Counted from the first letter of the stretch, positions 17,923 to 28,150 are shown. The stretch: DNA of 48,791 nucleotides from Burkholderiales bacterium (GCA_020354665.1 CP070653.1:3109511-3158301), one strand, 5' to 3'. Program-made: numbers and translations. The notes: a model not told the origin generated them from the sequence alone.

Positions 17923-17940
17923 TCAGGCGTGCGCGCCTGA
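17923..17940. promoter_or_regulatory. Inverted repeat upstream of xsc
   Basis: TCAGGCG (17923-17929), four bases, then CGCCTGA (17934-17940): a perfect 7-bp dyad 45 bp upstream of the xsc start, between a T-rich segment and the ribosome binding site. It could be a regulator site near the xsc promoter or a 5' leader hairpin. No regulator can be assigned. Confidence 0.4.
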
Positions 17941-17984
17941 CGCGTGCGCAGCAGCCCGACATCCCGAACCTGACAGGAGAAGAC

Positions 17985-19805
17985 ATGACCGCCAACCAAC
18001 CGATCGCCAAGCGCACCGTGACCGCCGGCCTGGCCCGCATGACACCGAGCGAGGCCTTCGTCGAGACGCTCGTCGCGCAGGGCGTCACCGAGATCTTCGG
18101 CATCATGGGCTCGGCGTTCATGGATGCGATGGACATCTTCGCGCCGGCGGGAATCCGTCTGATCTCGGTCGTCCATGAACAGGGTGCGGCGCACATGGCT
18201 GATGGCTACGCGCGCGTGAGCGGCCGCCACGGTGTCGTGATCGGGCAGAACGGGCCGGGCATCAGCAACTGCGTGACCGGCATCGCGGCCGCCTACTGGT
18301 CGCACAGCCCGGTGGTGATCATCACGCCCGAGACCGGCACGATGGGCATCGGCCTCGGTGGCTTCCAGGAGGCCAACCAGCTGCCGATGTTCCAGGAGTT
18401 CACCAAGTACCAGGGCCACGTCTGCAACCCGAAGCGCATGGCCGAGTTCACCGCGCGCTGCTTCGACCGCGCGCTGTCCGACATGGGTCCGACGCAGCTG
18501 AACATCCCGCGCGACTTCTTCTACGGCGACATCACCTGCGAGATTCCGAAGCCGATCCGGATCGAGCGCGGCGCCGGTGGCGAGCAAAGCCTCGACGACG
18601 CGGCCGAGCTGCTGGCCAAGGCGAAGTTCCCGGTCATCCTCGCCGGTGGCGGCGTCGTGATGGGCAACGCGGTTGCCGAGTGCCAGGCGCTGGCCGTGCG
18701 CCTCGGCGCGCCGGTGGCCACCGGTTATCTGCGCAACGACGCCTTCCCGGCCGGCCACCCGTTGTGGTGCGGTCCGCTCGGCTACCAGGGCAGCAAGGCG
18801 GCGATGAAGCTGATCGCGCAGGCCGACGTGGTCGTCGCGCTGGGCTCGCGGATGGGCCCGTTCGGCACGCTGCCACAGCATGGCCTGGATTACTGGCCGA
18901 AGAACGCCAAGATCATCCAGATCGAGGCCGACCACACCAACCTCGGACTGGTCAAGACGATCGACGTCGGCATCCACGGTGACGCCAAGGCCGCCGCGAA
19001 GGCGATCACGCAGCGCCTGGCCGCCCGGAGCCTCGCCTGCGATGCCACCAAGGCCCAGCGCGCGGCAACGATCAAGGCCGAGAAGGACGCCTGGGAGAAG
19101 GAGCTCGACAGCTGGACGCACGAGCGCGATCCGTACAGCCTCGACGTGATCGAGGAGGCCAAGCACGAGAAGCCCTTCTCCGGCGGCCAGTACCTGCATC
19201 CGCGCCAGGTGCTGCGCGAGTTGGAGAAAGCGATGCCGCCCCGCCGGATGGTGTCGACCGACATCGGCAACATCAATTCGGTGGCCAACAGCTACCTGCG
19301 CTTCGAGGAACCGCGCAGCTTCTTTGCGCCGATGAGCTTCGGCAATTGCGGCTACGCGCTGCCCACGATCATTGGCGCCAAGCTCGCGGCACGCGACCGG
19401 CCGGCGATCGCCTATGCCGGCGACGGCGCGTGGGCGATGAGCATGGTCGAGATCATGACCTGCGTGCGCCACGACATTCCGGTCACCGCGGTGGTGTTCC
19501 ACAACCGCCAGTGGGGCGCCGAGAAGAAGAACCAGGTCGACTTCTACGACCGCCGTTTCGTCGCCGGCGAACTCGACAACCCGAGCTTCGCCGGCATCGC
19601 CAAGTCGATGGGGGCCGAAGGGATCGTCGTCGATCGGCTCGAGGATGTCGGCGCGGCGCTCAAGCGGGCCGTGGACATGCAGATGAACGCAAAGAAGACC
19701 TGCGTGATCGAGGTCATGTGCACGCGCGAGCTCGGCGACCCGTTCCGCCGTGACGCGCTGGCCAAGCCGGTGCGCTTCCTCGACAAGTACAAGGACTACG
19801 TCTGA
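17985..19805 (+). CDS. xsc: Sulfoacetaldehyde acetyltransferase
   Basis: ThDP enzyme that converts sulfoacetaldehyde and phosphate to acetyl phosphate and sulfite, the C-S bond-breaking step of taurine and isethionate catabolism. About 606 residues from the ATG at 17985, which has a clear AGGAGA site; usual length for Xsc. Glu65 in VVHEQGAAHMADGYAR activates the cofactor, and the ThDP-Mg motif begins GDGAW at 479. Segments such as FGIMGSAFMDAMD, NGPGISNCVTGIAAAYW, FQEANQLPMFQEFTKYQ and FFYGD are characteristic of Xsc and differ from acetolactate synthase. Divergent from the TRAP-pta operon. The pta, aminotransferase and tau genes nearby complete the pathway. Confidence 0.95.
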   Translation: MTANQPIAKRTVTAGLARMTPSEAFVETLVAQGVTEIFGIMGSAFMDAMDIFAPAGIRLISVVHEQGAAHMADGYARVSGRHGVVIGQNGPGISNCVTGIAAAYWSHSPVVIITPETGTMGIGLGGFQEANQLPMFQEFTKYQGHVCNPKRMAEFTARCFDRALSDMGPTQLNIPRDFFYGDITCEIPKPIRIERGAGGEQSLDDAAELLAKAKFPVILAGGGVVMGNAVAECQALAVRLGAPVATGYLRNDAFPAGHPLWCGPLGYQGSKAAMKLIAQADVVVALGSRMGPFGTLPQHGLDYWPKNAKIIQIEADHTNLGLVKTIDVGIHGDAKAAAKAITQRLAARSLACDATKAQRAATIKAEKDAWEKELDSWTHERDPYSLDVIEEAKHEKPFSGGQYLHPRQVLRELEKAMPPRRMVSTDIGNINSVANSYLRFEEPRSFFAPMSFGNCGYALPTIIGAKLAARDRPAIAYAGDGAWAMSMVEIMTCVRHDIPVTAVVFHNRQWGAEKKNQVDFYDRRFVAGELDNPSFAGIAKSMGAEGIVVDRLEDVGAALKRAVDMQMNAKKTCVIEVMCTRELGDPFRRDALAKPVRFLDKYKDYV

Positions 19806-19842
19806 CGCGGCGGGGTCCGGCGGGCGCAGCCCGGCCCGCGGC

Positions 19843-19924
19843 GGGCGGGCCCTTCGAGGCCTCCCGCCCGACGGGTATGGCTGCCTGCCGGTGAGCACCG
19901 CTGCGGCGCGCCGCAGCGCGGTGC
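19843..19924. terminator. Two GC-rich hairpins between convergent xsc and the ADH gene
   Basis: GGGCGGG (19843-19849) pairs with CCCGCCC (19863-19869). Farther right, an 18-bp perfect palindrome (19900-19917) is flanked by GCACC (19895-19899) and GGTGC (19920-19924), making a stem of about 14 bp with a two-base bulge. They occupy the 140-bp gap between convergent genes and probably act as a bidirectional terminator, although no T-run follows. Confidence 0.55.
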
Positions 19925-19945
19925 CACTTGTCGCGGCCCCGCTCA

Positions 19946-20974
19946 TCAGATGCTCGGTTCGAGCACGACCTTGGCCGCTGCCAGTCGGCCGTGGTGCAGG
20001 TCGTCGAAGGCCTGCGCACCGGCCGACAGCGGCCGGCGCTCGACCCACGACAGGTCGCCGAACACGCCGCGGTCCAGCGCCGCGACCGTGGCGCGCAGGT
20101 CGGCCATGCTGTAGGTGTAGGTGCCCAGCAGCGTGATCTCGGCCAGCGTCAGCTTGCGCATGTCGATCTCGCTGGCCCAGTCCTGCAGGCCGATGTGCAT
20201 CACCACGCCGCCAGGGCGCACCGCCGCCAGTGCGGCCTGCCGCGTCGTCGCGCTGCCGACCGCGTCGATCACGAGCTCGAAGGCGCTGTCATCGGCTGTG
20301 CGCTGTCGCGGGTCGAAGGCCACGCAGCGCGCGTGCTGTTCGATTGAAGCGCGGCGCAGTGAATTGACTTCGGCCACCTCGAGGCGATCGACGCCCTGAT
20401 GGCGCAGCAGCAGCGCAGCCAGCATGCCGATTGCGCCGCCGCCGAGCACCAGCACGCGGCCCTCGCCGAGCGGCCGCGCCATCGCGCGCGCCGACAGGGC
20501 GACCGCATGCCACGCGGTCGCGGCCGGCTCGGTGAGCGCTGCGGTCGCGGCGTCGAGCGCATCGGGCAGAGCGATCAGGCAGCGCGCCGGAATGCTCATG
20601 CGCTCGGCGAAGGCGCCGGGGCGTGTCATGCCGACCATCGTGCGGTTTGCGCACAGGTTGTCGCGACCTTGCACGCAGTAGTCGCAGTGCCCGCAGGTGA
20701 TCAGCGGGTTGCCGGTCACGCGCTGACCGATCGTCCAGTCGGCGCTCGCGCTGTCGATCACGGTGCCGGCGAACTCGTGCCCCAGCACCAGCCCGGGTTT
20801 GCGGCGCGGATCGTGGCCATGGTAGGCATGCAGGTCCGAGCCGCAGATGCCGACCGCGTCGATGCGCAGCACGACGTCGCCCGGTTGCGCGGTCGGCGCC
20901 TCGCGCTGCTGCAGCTGCACTTCGTTCGGTTGCGTGTAGACGAGGGCTTGCATCTTCACTCCGGTGTGGCTCAT
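19946..20974 (-). CDS. hpsP: Zinc-dependent alcohol dehydrogenase (MDR), probable dihydroxypropanesulfonate 2-dehydrogenase HpsP
   Basis: A 342-residue medium-chain dehydrogenase. Cys44 in GICGSD and His66-Glu67 in LGHEFAG bind catalytic zinc; the CGHCDYC...LC cluster near residues 95-108 binds structural zinc; the GGGAIG dinucleotide motif lies near 175. On its own it resembles sorbitol/threonine-type dehydrogenases. Its start overlaps the SDR stop by 4 bp (ATGA), and it closes a three-gene operon with an HpsN-like enzyme. In Cupriavidus the hpsNOP genes, as I recall, pair HpsN with an SDR and a zinc ADH that together racemise dihydroxypropanesulfonate. The symbol rests on that synteny. Confidence 0.75.
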   Translation of the reverse strand: MSHTGVKMQALVYTQPNEVQLQQREAPTAQPGDVVLRIDAVGICGSDLHAYHGHDPRRKPGLVLGHEFAGTVIDSASADWTIGQRVTGNPLITCGHCDYCVQGRDNLCANRTMVGMTRPGAFAERMSIPARCLIALPDALDAATAALTEPAATAWHAVALSARAMARPLGEGRVLVLGGGAIGMLAALLLRHQGVDRLEVAEVNSLRRASIEQHARCVAFDPRQRTADDSAFELVIDAVGSATTRQAALAAVRPGGVVMHIGLQDWASEIDMRKLTLAEITLLGTYTYSMADLRATVAALDRGVFGDLSWVERRPLSAGAQAFDDLHHGRLAAAKVVLEPSI

Positions 20975-21747
20975 TGCGCGGTGTAGCCGCCGTCGACCAT
21001 CAGGGTCTGGCCGGTGATGTAGTCGCTCGCGGGGCTGGCCAGGAATACGGCCGCGCCGTACAGATCCTCGAGGCGGCCGTTGCGTCCGATGGCGGTACGC
21101 GCCGCATGGCGCGCCGAAAGCTCAGGATCGGCGAACACCGGTGCCGTCAGCGCCGTCGGGAAAAAGCCGGGGCCGATCGCATTGCAGGTGACGCCGCCTG
21201 CCGACCACGCTTGCGCGATCGCGCGCGTCAACTGCACGACGCCGCCCTTGGCCGCGCCGTATGGCGCGCTGTCGGCGAACGCACGCGTCGACTGCAACGA
21301 AGCGATGTTGATGATGCGGCCCCAGCCACGCGCGGCCATGCCTGGCGCCAGCGCCTGAGTCAGGAAGAACGGCGCGGCCAGATGCAGCGCGATCTGCCGG
21401 TTCCAGCTTTCGGGGCTGACAGCGGCATAGGGCTCGCGCAGGTTCACGCCGGCGGCATTGACCAGGATGTCGGCGTCGGGCGCGCGCGCGGCAATCGCAT
21501 GTCCGACCTCGGGCAGCGACTCGGTGCGCGACAGGTCCTGCGCCAGCGTGTCCACCGCGATCCCGAGGCCGTGCAGCCGCGCCGCCGCGGCACGCAAGGC
21601 CTCCTCGCGGCGCGCGACCAGCAGCACGCGGGCTCCGGCCAGCCCCAGCGCGGTGGCGATGGCTTCGCCAATGCCGGAGTTGCCGCCAGTCACGACCGCA
21701 TGTCTGCCTTGCAGCGAGAACCAGCGGGCGAGCACCGACACGTCCAT
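20971..21747 (-). CDS. hpsO: Short-chain dehydrogenase/reductase, probable dihydroxypropanesulfonate 2-dehydrogenase HpsO
   Basis: A 258-residue [11 protein letters not shown] at 20-27 binds the cofactor, NAAG is at 97-100, and the catalytic triad is Ser150, Tyr163 and Lys167 (YGAAK). The C-terminal [15 protein letters not shown] is typical of classical SDRs. The gene begins immediately after the HpsN-like stop (zero gap) and overlaps the zinc ADH gene by 4 bp. By analogy with hpsNOP it would oxidise one enantiomer of dihydroxypropanesulfonate at C2 while HpsP acts on the other. The sequence alone would also fit a gluconate 5-dehydrogenase-like SDR; synteny decides. Confidence 0.75.
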   Translation of the reverse strand: MDVSVLARWFSLQGRHAVVTGGNSGIGEAIATALGLAGARVLLVARREEALRAAAARLHGLGIAVDTLAQDLSRTESLPEVGHAIAARAPDADILVNAAGVNLREPYAAVSPESWNRQIALHLAAPFFLTQALAPGMAARGWGRIINIASLQSTRAFADSAPYGAAKGGVVQLTRAIAQAWSAGGVTCNAIGPGFFPTALTAPVFADPELSARHAARTAIGRNGRLEDLYGAAVFLASPASDYITGQTLMVDGGYTAQ

Positions 21748-23073
<1,326 letters not shown>

Positions 23074-23223
23074 TCAGTAAGGTGGGGATTCGATCGCGGC
23101 AGGTCATGCCGTGATCGGGCCATCTACGCAACGGCAGCCGGCATCAGGACGCCGATGCGCTCGGTGTCCATCGCCGCGGCCGCAGCCGTGCGGCTTCGAG
23201 CAACAAGTGCGCACCACGTACCC

Positions 23224-23238
23224 GATGAAAGCGCTTGC
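23224..23238. promoter_or_regulatory. LacI-family operator O1 at the hpsN promoter
   Basis: GATGAAAGCGCTTGC contains the AAGCGCTT core typical of LacI/GalR operators. It lies just downstream of the -10 of the leftward hpsN promoter, over the expected transcription start, where bound repressor would block initiation. Its reverse complement matches O2 (23297-23311) at 12 of 15 positions. Confidence 0.75.
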
Positions 23239-23242
23239 AGAC

Positions 23243-23271
23243 AGCATAGATACTGGCCTTCCTTTGGTCAA
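23243..23271 (-). promoter_or_regulatory. Sigma70-like promoter of the hpsNOP operon
   Basis: On the minus strand a -35 TTGACC (23266-23271) and a -10 TATGCT (23243-23248) are separated by exactly 17 bp. Transcription would start near 23236, inside operator O1, giving a leader of about 175 nt before the hpsN ATG at 23061. Confidence 0.7.
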
Positions 23272-23296
23272 TAAGAAAGGCGTAGTGGACTTCCCT

Positions 23297-23311
23297 ACAA
23301 GCGTTTTCATT
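23297..23311. promoter_or_regulatory. LacI-family operator O2 upstream of the LacI gene
   Basis: ACAAGCGTTTTCATT matches the reverse complement of O1 with three mismatches. Its centre is exactly 70 bp from the O1 centre, and it ends 20 bp before the regulator start at 23332. The pair suggests looping and autoregulation by the adjacent LacI-family protein. Confidence 0.65.
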
Positions 23312-23331
23312 GTGCTGCTACAGTTCGGGCC

Positions 23332-24363
23332 ATGTCCGCAATCGGCAGCCCGCGCTTGGCCGACGTCGCCCGCATCGCGGGGGTGTCGCTGGCCACCGCG
23401 TCGCGTGCGTTGTTCCAGCCGCTGCTGGTGCGCGAAGGCACTCGCCAGCGGGTGCTCGCGGCCTCGGCGATGCTCGGCTACGTGCCTCATGGCGCGGCGC
23501 GCGCGCTCGCGACGCGGCGAAGCCACACCATCGGTGCGGTGTTCCCGCCGGTGGACAACCCCATCTTCGCCAGCAGCACGCATGCGCTGGCGCAGGAACT
23601 GGCGGCTGCCGGTTACACGCTGCTGCTCGCCAGTCACGACTACGACCTTCACGCCGAGCTCGCCGCGACCAAGGTGCTGGTCGAGCGCGGTGCCGAAGGG
23701 CTGGTGCTGGTCGGCAACGACCATCTGCCCGAGACCTATGCGGTGCTCGCCCGGATGGGGGCGCCCTACGAGTTGACCTGGTCGATCGACCCGAGCGGGC
23801 TGCACCACAGCGTCGGGCTGTCGCACCGCGGCGCCTCGATTCGGATTGCGCAGCATCTGCTCGACCTCGGCCACCGACAGATCGCGGTGGTGGCGGGCGA
23901 CACGCGCCACAACGACCGGGCAGCCGAACGGCTGGCCGGCGTACGCGACGCGCTGGCCGCTCACGGCCTCGAGTTGCCGCCAGACCGCGTCGTCGAGGCG
24001 AAGTTTTCGGTGGCCAACGGCCGCGAGGCAATGGCTAAGCTGCTCGAGCAGGCGCCGGGCTTCACGGCGGTGGTCGCGGGCAATGACCCGCTCGCGATGG
24101 GAGCCTGGTTCGAGTGCCAGGCGCGCGGCATCGCCGTGCCCCGTGCGATGTCGATCGTGGGCTTCGATGACATCGAACTGGCTGCGCACATCGCGCCGGG
24201 GCTGACCACCGTGCACGTGCCGTCCGCGGAAATCGGCCGGCTCGCGGCGCGCCGCCTGCTGGCCCGGCTGGCCGGACAGAGCGTGCCACGCATGATGGAG
24301 CTTCCGGCGCCTGTGGTGGTGCGCGGCACGACGGCGCCGCCGCCCGGTGTCGCGAACGCGTGA
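23332..24363 (+). CDS. LacI-family transcriptional regulator of the hps operon (inferred)
   Basis: A 343-residue LacI/GalR-family protein. The N-terminal helix-turn-helix (LADVARIAGVSLATASRAL, about residues 9-27) and hinge are followed by a type I periplasmic-binding-protein effector domain with VVAGNDPLAMGAW and SIVGFDDIELAAHIAPGLTTV. It is divergent from hpsN, and two related operators 70 bp apart lie between them. The likely ligand is dihydroxypropanesulfonate or sulfolactate, which would lift repression of hpsNOP. It converges with the comC-like gene (31-bp gap) and is separate in sequence from the GntR-like LacI protein at the left end of the window. Confidence 0.87.
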   Translation: MSAIGSPRLADVARIAGVSLATASRALFQPLLVREGTRQRVLAASAMLGYVPHGAARALATRRSHTIGAVFPPVDNPIFASSTHALAQELAAAGYTLLLASHDYDLHAELAATKVLVERGAEGLVLVGNDHLPETYAVLARMGAPYELTWSIDPSGLHHSVGLSHRGASIRIAQHLLDLGHRQIAVVAGDTRHNDRAAERLAGVRDALAAHGLELPPDRVVEAKFSVANGREAMAKLLEQAPGFTAVVAGNDPLAMGAWFECQARGIAVPRAMSIVGFDDIELAAHIAPGLTTVHVPSAEIGRLAARRLLARLAGQSVPRMMELPAPVVVRGTTAPPPGVANA

Positions 24364-24394
24364 TCGACTCGAGACGGGCCGCTTCGGCTTGCCT

Positions 24395-25405
24395 TCAGCG
24401 CGGGGGAGCGGACTGCGCTGGCGCGAGCACGGACGCCGGCACTTCGATGCCCGCCTGCTCAGCGCGCCGCAAGGCCTGTTCCCGACGCGTACCAGCCAGC
24501 CGCACGCCGTCGTCCTTGAGCATTTCGGCCACCAGCACTTCGATGCGATCGAGGTAGCGGTCACGGCCGGCGAGCGCATCGGGGTCGATGACGATGAAGG
24601 CCTGGCCGATGCGCGGCCGGTTGCCCTCGTCGACGAAGAAGCTCGACGCCTCGAATCCGAAGCTCGCGCCGATCAGCGCGGTCACCAGCAACTCGACGAT
24701 CAGTGCGAGCATGGCTCCCTTCGGCGACGAAACCGCGCCGATCGGCAGCATCGAGCCCTCGAGCGCGGCCTTCGCGTCGGTGGTGGCGTTTCCGTTGGCA
24801 TCGAGAGCCCAGCCGATCGGGATCGGCTTGCCTTCCTTGGCCGCAACCATGACCTTGCCGCGCGCGACTTCCGAGAGGCTCAGGTCGATCAGCAATGGGT
24901 CGGTCGCACGGCGCGGGAACGCGGCCGCCACCGGGTTGGTGCCGAAGATCGGATGCCGGCCACCGGCGGCCGGCATCGCCGCGGGGGAATTGGCGAATCC
25001 GAGCCCGACCAGGCCCGCGGCCGCCGCGGCGCGCAGGTGATCGACGAGGACGCCGCAGTGATGGCTGTTGCTGACGCCTGCGAAGGCCACGCCGTGGCGG
25101 CGCGCGCGCTCGATGGCTTCGCGCACGGCCAGTTCGCAGGCCGGGAACGCCAGCCCTTCCCCGGCGTCGACGACGAACGCGGCGTCGCGTCCGGCGACCA
25201 CGCGCGGCTGCGCCGCACCATTGACGCGGCCGTTGCGCAGGTGCGTGGCGTACTGCGCCACGCGCGACAGGCCGTGCGAGCCGAGTCCCTGGGCCTCGGC
25301 GAGCACGAGCGCATGCGCTGTCGCCGCCGCCATCGGCGCGCAGGCGCCGGCGCGCTCCAGTGCCTGTGCCACCAGCTTCTCGGCCTCCGCGATGGGCAGT
25401 TTCAT
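24395..25405 (-). CDS. comC: Malate/L-lactate dehydrogenase (Ldh2)-family oxidoreductase, probable (R)-sulfolactate dehydrogenase ComC
   Basis: A 336-residue NAD(P)-dependent 2-hydroxyacid dehydrogenase of the Ldh2/MDH2 family, distinct from Rossmann-fold lactate dehydrogenases. Family features are GSHGLSRVAQYA near residue 42, the active-site segment SNSHHCG near 113, GTNPVAAAFPR and ASSFFVDEGNRPRIGQ. The ATG at 25405 overlaps the preceding dehydrogenase stop by 4 bp. ComC belongs to this family and oxidises (R)-sulfolactate to sulfopyruvate; together with SlcC it racemises sulfolactate for SuyAB, as described in Chromohalobacter. The last gene of the suyA-suyB-slcC-comC operon, which supports the assignment; a malate or ureidoglycolate role is the alternative. 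Confidence 0.82.
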   Translation of the reverse strand: MKLPIAEAEKLVAQALERAGACAPMAAATAHALVLAEAQGLGSHGLSRVAQYATHLRNGRVNGAAQPRVVAGRDAAFVVDAGEGLAFPACELAVREAIERARRHGVAFAGVSNSHHCGVLVDHLRAAAAAGLVGLGFANSPAAMPAAGGRHPIFGTNPVAAAFPRRATDPLLIDLSLSEVARGKVMVAAKEGKPIPIGWALDANGNATTDAKAALEGSMLPIGAVSSPKGAMLALIVELLVTALIGASFGFEASSFFVDEGNRPRIGQAFIVIDPDALAGRDRYLDRIEVLVAEMLKDDGVRLAGTRREQALRRAEQAGIEVPASVLAPAQSAPPR

Positions 25406-26334
25406 GCGCTGGCCTCCAGCGCATCGAGCACCTTCTGCGCGATCAGGAAGCTCACGCGTTCGTTGGACTCGGCCGAGACACCTGCGATGTGCGGCGTCAG
25501 CACGAGGTTCGGGCAAGCTTCGAAATGCGGCGCCGCGGGCAGGGGCTCGTTCGCGAACACGTCGATCGCCGCGCCGCCGAGATGACCGCTCTTCAGCGCG
25601 GCGGCCAGTGCGAGCTCGTCGACGATGCCGCCGCGCGCGGTGTTGATCAGCACCGCTCCCTTCTTCATCGAGGCAATGCGCTGCGCGTCGAACAGGCCGC
25701 GCGTCGACTCGACCAGCGGCACGTGCAGGCTCACCACGTCGGACATCGTGATCACCTCTTCCAGCCCGGCGCAGCGCACCGCGTGCTGCGCAAAAGCGGG
25801 GTGGTCCATGTCCATCATCGCGTCGAACGCGGTCACTTCCATGCCCACGCCCCGCGCGAGCCGGGCGGTGAGCTGACCGATCGAGCCGAAGCCGATCAGG
25901 CCAAGCGTCTTGCCGGCCACCTCGCGTCCACTGGATAGCGCGGCGCGCGGCCAGCGGCCTTGCGCGACGGCCGCGGTCGACGCGTAGGCACCCCGCAGCA
26001 GCAGCATCGCGGAGGTCACGACATACTCGGCCACCGACAGCGCATTGGCGCCCGTGGCCGGGATCACGCGCAGGCCCCTCGCTTCGCAGCCGGCAACGTC
26101 GATGTTGTCCAGACCGACACCCAGGCGCCCGACCACCTTGCAGCGCGCGAGCGCAGCGAGCAGCTGGTCGCGCACCGGGGTGCGGTTGCGCACGATCAGC
26201 GCGTCGGCGCTGGTGGCCCGCGCCGCGAGGCGCGCCGGGTCGTCGACCAGCGCGGGGTCGTAGTCGACCTCGTGCTTCGCGCGCAATTGATCGACCGCGC
26301 GCTCGTCCATGAACTCGGTGATGACGATCTTCAT
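25402..26334 (-). CDS. slcC: D-isomer-type 2-hydroxyacid dehydrogenase, probable (S)-sulfolactate dehydrogenase SlcC
   Basis: A 310-residue NAD-dependent 2-hydroxyacid dehydrogenase similar to 3-phosphoglycerate dehydrogenase. The dinucleotide motif GFGSIGQ lies near residue 147; catalytic Arg is in NTARGGIVDE, Glu in DVFANEP and His in LTPHIAG. The start MKIVITEF at 26334 was chosen because it aligns with the family; an ATG at 26370 would add 12 residues. SlcC oxidises (S)-sulfolactate to sulfopyruvate, and ComC reduces this to the (R)-form used by SuyAB. Position between suyB and comC supports this. A 197-bp gap to suyB leaves room for a separate promoter. Confidence 0.82.
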   Translation of the reverse strand: MKIVITEFMDERAVDQLRAKHEVDYDPALVDDPARLAARATSADALIVRNRTPVRDQLLAALARCKVVGRLGVGLDNIDVAGCEARGLRVIPATGANALSVAEYVVTSAMLLLRGAYASTAAVAQGRWPRAALSSGREVAGKTLGLIGFGSIGQLTARLARGVGMEVTAFDAMMDMDHPAFAQHAVRCAGLEEVITMSDVVSLHVPLVESTRGLFDAQRIASMKKGAVLINTARGGIVDELALAAALKSGHLGGAAIDVFANEPLPAAPHFEACPNLVLTPHIAGVSAESNERVSFLIAQKVLDALEASA

Positions 26335-26531
26335 TGGGGGTTGGCCTTGGCAACGCCGAGAATCAGCCAAGCTACGCTAGGACGGCGCCGGCGGCAATCG
26401 GGCGAGCTGATGCGCAACATGGACAACGCAAGAAGGGGCTCGCCGAACATCGCCCGAAAGCGCGAAGCCGACTTCGTGATCCACCGGGTCAGCGCAGCGC
26501 CAGCCGCAGCGTGTGCCTGTCCAGCGCCGAC

Positions 26532-27707
26532 TCAGGCACTCTCGTACAGGCGGGTGAGGACGAATTCGCGATGTCCCAGCGCCTCGGCCGCCGTCAGTCG
26601 GCCGTTGGCGGTACGCAGCATCATCTCGAGCAGCCGGTCGCCGGCCTGGTCCAGCGTGAGCTCGCGCTGCAGCAGCCCGGTGACGTCGACATCGACATGC
26701 TCGCTCATCGTGCGCACCGTGCGCGGGTTGGCGCAGATCTTGATGACCGGCAGGATCGGATTGCCGATCACGTTGCCCTGGCCGGTCGGGAAGAAGTGCA
26801 CCGCGTAGCCCGAGGCGGCGCACAGCGTCACCATCTCGGCTGCGGCCGACGACGAATCCATGAACCACAGGCCCGGATGGGTGGGCATCTCGGCTTTGTC
26901 GATCACGCCATCGACGCTGCACTTCTTGCCGATCTTCTGGATGTTGCCGAGCGCCTTCTCCTCGATCGTCGTCAGGCCGCCGGCAATGTTGCCCTTGGTC
27001 GGCTGGCTCTCGGACAGGTCGCTCGTCTTGTGGCGGTCGATGACCTCCTGATAGCGGTTGAACATGAACATGAACTTCTCGCGCACCGCGTTGTTGGCGC
27101 AGCGCGCGGCAACGATGTGCTCGCCACCGGTGAGCTCGGTGGTTTCGCCGAAGCACAGGTAGTTGCCCAGCGGGTGCAGTTTGTCGAACGCATTGCCCAC
27201 GGTCGGGTTCGACCCGCAGCCGCTGGTGGTGTCGCTCTCGCCGCACTTGGTCGAGACCCACAGTTCGTGGATCGGGCAGGCCTCGCGCTGCTTCTCGCTC
27301 GCCCACTGCACATACTCGCGCGCGGCCTTGCTCGCGCGCATGATCGTGTCGTGATCGCCGTGCAGCTCGATGCCGAAGCCGACCACCGGCTTGCCGGTGG
27401 CCTTGATGCCCTCGACGACCTTGTTCGTCCACCCCTCCTCGATGCCGATCACGACCACTGCCGCGACATTCGGGTTGCAGCCGGCGCCGATCAGTGTGCG
27501 GAAGTGCAGATCCAGGTCGGCGCCGAACTGCAGGCGCCCATACGGGTGCGGTATCGCGAGCGTGCCCTTGATGTTGTGCGCGACCGCCTCGGCGGCGGCG
27601 TTGGACAGGTCATCGAGCGGCAGGATGACGACGTGATTGCGCACGCCGACGCGGCCGTTCTCGCGCCGGTAGCCGAGGAAAGTGGTGTCTTTGCTGATGA
27701 CTGGCAT
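26532..27707 (-). CDS. suyB: Sulfolactate sulfo-lyase large subunit (UxaA/altronate dehydratase family)
   Basis: Catalytic subunit of (R)-sulfolactate sulfo-lyase, which splits sulfolactate to pyruvate and bisulfite. 391 residues, about 42 kDa, the size reported for SuyB. It resembles the C-terminal part of altronate dehydratase Uxa[16 protein letters not shown] at the start, [15 protein letters not shown] near residue 155, and [24 protein letters not shown]. An AAAGGA site precedes the ATG. The small SAF-domain subunit is encoded separately just upstream, and sulfolactate dehydrogenases follow, which favours SuyAB over a sugar-acid dehydratase. The preceding 100-bp spacer holds unusual hairpins. 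Confidence 0.88.
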   Translation of the reverse strand: MPVISKDTTFLGYRRENGRVGVRNHVVILPLDDLSNAAAEAVAHNIKGTLAIPHPYGRLQFGADLDLHFRTLIGAGCNPNVAAVVVIGIEEGWTNKVVEGIKATGKPVVGFGIELHGDHDTIMRASKAAREYVQWASEKQREACPIHELWVSTKCGESDTTSGCGSNPTVGNAFDKLHPLGNYLCFGETTELTGGEHIVAARCANNAVREKFMFMFNRYQEVIDRHKTSDLSESQPTKGNIAGGLTTIEEKALGNIQKIGKKCSVDGVIDKAEMPTHPGLWFMDSSSAAAEMVTLCAASGYAVHFFPTGQGNVIGNPILPVIKICANPRTVRTMSEHVDVDVTGLLQRELTLDQAGDRLLEMMLRTANGRLTAAEALGHREFVLTRLYESA

Positions 27708-27733
27708 GTCGCGATCCTTTGCTTGCTACGAAA

Positions 27734-27809
27734 GCGGCTCTTCGAGCCGCGAAGACCTTCGGCCTACGATCCCCGCTACGCGGGGACCCGCTCACGGCCT
27801 TCGGTCTTC
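27734..27809. repeat. Nested inverted repeats in the suyA-suyB spacer
   Basis: Three stems: GCGGCTC/GAGCCGC (27734-27740 with 27744-27750, 3-base loop); CCCCGC/GCGGGG (27771-27776 with 27780-27785, 3-base loop); and an outer stem GAAGACC...GGCC (27751-27764) with GGCC...GGTCTTC (27796-27809) that encloses the second. The outer arm overlaps the last two bases of the suyA stop region. The transcript would fold into a compact multi-stem structure between the two subunit genes. Confidence 0.75.
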
Positions 27810-28089
27810 ACCACCTCTTCGTCTTGACGTTGTGCACGTGGGCGTGCTCGCCGGCCTTGATCGGCGCGACCACCTTGCCGATGTCGATGCCGTACTTGAT
27901 CACCGTATCGCCGGGCGCCATGTCCTTCAGGGCGACCTTGTGACCGATCGGAATGTCCTGCCGCGCGACGACGGTGGCCGACTTGTCCTCGTCCATGATC
28001 CAGCCGTTGAGCGACATCCCGGACTTCACGCCTTCGACGACGACCACCGCGACCGTGTCCTTTGCGTCATGCAGCACGAAATGAATCAT
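27808..28089 (-). CDS. suyA: Sulfolactate sulfo-lyase small subunit (SAF domain)
   Basis: A 93-residue protein (about 10 kDa) that corresponds to the N-terminal SAF domain of UxaA-type dehydratases, made here as a separate subunit as in SuyAB. The segments VARQDIPIGHKVALKDMAPGD and VIKYGIDIGKVVAPIKAGEHAHVHNVKTKRW are typical of the family. The ATG at 28089 is preceded by AGGAG. First gene of the leftward suyA-suyB-slcC-comC set, with a good promoter (28120-28148) just upstream and a divergent GntR/HutC regulator. A UxaA small subunit of other substrate range is the alternative, less likely beside hpsN and sulfolactate dehydrogenases. Confidence 0.87.
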   Translation of the reverse strand: MIHFVLHDAKDTVAVVVVEGVKSGMSLNGWIMDEDKSATVVARQDIPIGHKVALKDMAPGDTVIKYGIDIGKVVAPIKAGEHAHVHNVKTKRW

Positions 28090-28119
28090 CTGCGGGGCTC
28101 CTGGGGTTCGAGATCCGGC

Positions 28120-28148
28120 ATCTTTGGCGGAGTTTGCACGGCTGTCAA
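28120..28148 (-). promoter_or_regulatory. Promoter of the suyA operon
   Basis: On the minus strand a consensus -35 TTGACA (28143-28148) is followed 17 bp later by AAAGAT (28120-28125, 3 of 6 matches to the -10 consensus). Transcription would start near 28112, about 23 bases before the suyA ATG. Confidence 0.6.
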
Positions 28149-28150
28149 TC

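Larger units (their letters stand above)
17436..17984. other. 549-bp divergent promoter region between the TRAP operon and xsc
   Basis: No convincing intact gene is seen. The region must hold promoters for the leftward TRAP-pta operon and the rightward xsc. It contains a stretch resembling a decayed piece of the GMC oxidoreductase gene (17714-17841) and a 7-bp-arm inverted repeat (17923-17940). Open frames running through it read as non-coding arginine- or serine-rich translations. Confidence 0.6.

Noticed and set aside
17622-17984. N-terminal extension of Xsc
   Set aside because: Upstream in-frame codons give unrelated sequence, and the ATG at 17985 has a strong AGGAGA site and matches the normal Xsc start.
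26532-28089. Altronate dehydratase (uxaA) split into two genes
   Set aside because: Same superfamily, but the separate 93- and 391-residue subunits, the linked sulfolactate-type dehydrogenases and hpsNOP favour SuyAB; no uronate genes are present.
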